From the NCBI GenBank assembly GCA_963734685.1, contig CAVTIC010000001.1, forward strand, positions 992,001 to 1,056,000: a stretch of DNA of 64,000 nucleotides, given 5' to 3'. Source of the stretch: JAOUEA01 sp963734685. GTDB lineage: Bacteria > Actinomycetota > UBA4738 > HRBIN12. The translations under genes and the position numbers were made by a program. Positions within the stretch are counted from its first letter, which is position 1; every line of letters starts with the position of its first letter. Positions 62,654 to 64,000 of the stretch are shown here, piece after piece. A model generated the notes under the pieces. The model was not told where the DNA came from and searched no databases. It was given only the letters and a program-made list of their open reading frames with translations.

Positions 62654-62682
62654 CGAGGCCGGGGGCGACGCCCCCGGCCTCG
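62654..62682 (+). terminator. perfect 13-bp GC hairpin after the sigma factor gene
   Basis: Arms 62654-62666 and 62670-62682 pair perfectly around a 3-base loop, 22 bases after the sigma stop. No T-tract follows, so it may be a terminator of the Rho-independent hairpin-only kind or an RNA-stabilising 3-prime end. Confidence 0.7.
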
Positions 62683-62783
62683 GTCGTTCCGGGTAGGTAC
62701 GACCACCCGTTTCCGGGCGTTCAGGAGCCGTTTCGTGGTGCCGATATCGGGGGTGCGCCACCGTCGGCGCGAACGGAGTGCCC

Positions 62784-63770
62784 ATGACGATGACGTCCCC
62801 CCGCGACGCCGACCAGAGCCAGAACGACGAGCTCTGGGCGTTGCTGCGCGCGACGGAGCGGCGCGCCTTCGAGGCGGAGGCGAAGTACGACGCCCTCATG
62901 GCACAGCTTCCGGCCGCGATCTACGTGTACTCCCCGGAGCTCGACGGACCGACGCTGCACATGAGCCCGTTCATCGAGGAGATCCTGGGTGTCCCCGCCT
63001 CGGCGTTCTACGGCGACGACGATATCTGGGACGAGCTGATCCACCCCGACGATCGCGAGCGGGCACGGATCGACTACGAGTCGTACCTGCGCACCGGCCG
63101 CCCCGAAGCGGGCGAGTACCGCTACGTCCGCCCCGACGGTCGAATCGTCTGGGTGCACGATCGCTCGACCCTGTTGCGTGATCCCGACGGCGAACCGCTC
63201 TTCATCCAGGGGGTGCTGCACGACATCACGTCGACCAAGGAAGCCGAGCTCCGCATGCATCACCTGGCACACCACGATGTGCTCACCGGTCTGCCGAACC
63301 GGGCCATGTTCGAGGAACATCTGGAGCTGGCGGTTGCGCGGGCTCGACGGCAGGGGTCCGCGGTCGCGGTGCTGTTCACCGACCTCGATGGCTTCAAGAC
63401 GGTCAACGATGAGCTCGGTCATGCGGCGGGCGACGAGATGCTGGTGGAGATAGCGGCCCGCATGGCTCATGCGACACGCGACACCGACCTGGTGGCCCGG
63501 TTCGGGGGAGACGAGTTCCTCGTGCTCCTGGCCGACCTCGACGACGCCCCCGGCGCCGCGGAGGCCGTGGTGCGAGCCGTCGCCGATCGCATCGCCGGCC
63601 ACGTGGGGCGACCGTTCCGTCTGCGTGATCGTACGATCGAGTCGAGCATCAGCGTGGGGGCCTGCCTGTTCCCGCACGAGGCGTCGGACGGCGACAACTT
63701 GATGCGTCTGGCGGACGCAGCGATGTATGACCAGAAGCGACTCGGTCGCAGCACCAGGCTGGTCAGCTGA
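62784..63770 (+). CDS. PAS-GGDEF diguanylate cyclase
   Basis: A 328-residue soluble protein. A coiled region (ELWALLRATERRAFEAEAKYD) leads to a PAS/PAC domain, about 40-150 (AAIYVYSPELDGPTLHMSPFIEEILG, EYRYVRPDGRIVWVHDRS). The GGDEF domain, about 160-325, has HHDVLTGLPNR and the active-site FGGDEFLVLL, so cyclic di-GMP synthesis is expected. No upstream RxxD inhibitory site is obvious. No membrane segment, so it probably senses a cytoplasmic ligand. GTG 62778 and ATG 62790 are alternative starts. Confidence 0.94.
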   Translation: MTMTSPRDADQSQNDELWALLRATERRAFEAEAKYDALMAQLPAAIYVYSPELDGPTLHMSPFIEEILGVPASAFYGDDDIWDELIHPDDRERARIDYESYLRTGRPEAGEYRYVRPDGRIVWVHDRSTLLRDPDGEPLFIQGVLHDITSTKEAELRMHHLAHHDVLTGLPNRAMFEEHLELAVARARRQGSAVAVLFTDLDGFKTVNDELGHAAGDEMLVEIAARMAHATRDTDLVARFGGDEFLVLLADLDDAPGAAEAVVRAVADRIAGHVGRPFRLRDRTIESSISVGACLFPHEASDGDNLMRLADAAMYDQKRLGRSTRLVS

Positions 63771-63794
63771 CCGTCGCGAGCACCCGCGCGTAGC

Positions 63795-64000
63795 ATGGCG
63801 ACCGTGGAGCCCCACGAGACGATCGAGCTGATCCGGCGCTCGGTGATCGGCGAGGACGAAGCGATCGCGACGCCGTTCGGGCTGCGGCGCGTGACCTACG
63901 CCGACTACACCGCGTCGGGGCGTTCCCTCTCGTTCATCGAAGACTTCGTCCGAGGCACGGTGCTGCCCCTGTACGCCAACACCCATACGGAATCGAGCGG
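63795..64000 (+). CDS. class V aminotransferase, N-terminal part (cut by window edge)
   Basis: The first 68 residues start MATVEPHETIELIRRSVIGEDE and contain VTYADYTASGRSLSFIEDFV followed by LPLYANTHTESSG. This YADYTASGR...YANTHTE block is typical of cysteine desulfurase/selenocysteine-lyase-like class V aminotransferases. The PLP Lys lies beyond the window. It starts 24 bases after the cyclase gene ends. Confidence 0.88.
   Translation, partial: MATVEPHETIELIRRSVIGEDEAIATPFGLRRVTYADYTASGRSLSFIEDFVRGTVLPLYANTHTESS

Noticed and set aside
1..64000. tRNA, rRNA or CRISPR arrays
   Set aside because: The gaps are short. I found no cloverleaf with a T-arm GTTCGANTC context, no rRNA-like conserved block and no regularly spaced repeats with unique spacers; the tandem repeats at 45.0 and 61.3 kb have no spacers.

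Overview
The window is 64 kb of high-GC (roughly 68-70%), gene-dense bacterial chromosome. Genes lie in short same-strand runs, and many neighbours overlap by 1-4 bases (ATGA, GTGA, TTGA, TGATG). The content points to Actinomycetota: a WS/DGAT-type wax ester/triacylglycerol synthase, an ECF42-type sigma factor with its DGPF partner, an LLM flavin oxidoreductase, an EtfBA module with a membrane Fe-S oxidoreductase, a Fur-family regulator at the end of a zinc uptake operon, and a short principal-type sigma factor. I cannot place it below phylum; an uncultured lineage is plausible. There is no rRNA, tRNA, CRISPR, phage or transposase, so this looks like ordinary chromosome.

Layout. 0-6.5 kb: small membrane and unknown proteins, a VWA-domain protein, a methyltransferase and a CaiB/BaiF CoA-transferase. 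6.5-12.4 kb (minus strand): a complete Dpp/Opp-type peptide ABC transporter whose first gene, the binding protein, carries four frameshifts. 12.4-15.6 kb: LD-carboxypeptidase, a fusion of a peptidase C26 amidohydrolase with a GrpB domain, and a glutamine amidotransferase. 15.7-21.1 kb: etfB, etfA, a membrane Fe-S oxidoreductase, a glutaryl-CoA-dehydrogenase-like enzyme and a MaoC hydratase, an acyl-CoA oxidation and electron-transfer module. 21.2-24.6 kb: a glutamine-synthetase-like ligase and an ethanolamine-type permease. 24.7-28.8 kb: a GntR regulator leading an operon of aldolase, zinc dehydrogenase and FGGY kinase. 28.8-31.1 kb: an SDR and an aldehyde dehydrogenase. Near-palindromic operators sit in both divergent promoters at 24.3 and 24.6 kb and suggest that the GntR protein controls the permease/ligase as well as its own operon.

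31-41 kb holds housekeeping and envelope genes: greA, a CDP-alcohol phosphatidyltransferase, a Rieske protein, a TrpB2-like synthase, an SGNH/MBOAT acylation pair, the ECF42 sigma with its YCII/DGPF protein, a CBS protein, MutY and an LLM oxidoreductase. 41.2-46.1 kb is a zinc block: znuA-znuC-znuB-zur behind a promoter with a Zur-like palindrome, then a DUF318 permease and a TIGR03943 protein in the opposite direction. 46-53 kb holds two related alkaline-phosphatase-superfamily proteins, one of which has lost metal-site residues, and a 1174-residue membrane protein that looks like a GT-C domain fused to an MFS domain. 53-64 kb holds alpha/beta hydrolases, a DMT transporter, an AlaX editing protein overlapping an agmatine deiminase, a three-part cupredoxin/beta-helix/membrane protein, the WS/DGAT enzyme, an RpoD-type sigma factor, a PAS-GGDEF cyclase and the start of a class V aminotransferase.

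Nine single-base frameshifts fall in only four genes (binding protein, aldolase, dehydrogenase, aldehyde dehydrogenase). Eight are best explained as one extra base, six of them next to an identical G or C. They are either assembly errors or early decay of a catabolic set; reads are needed to decide.
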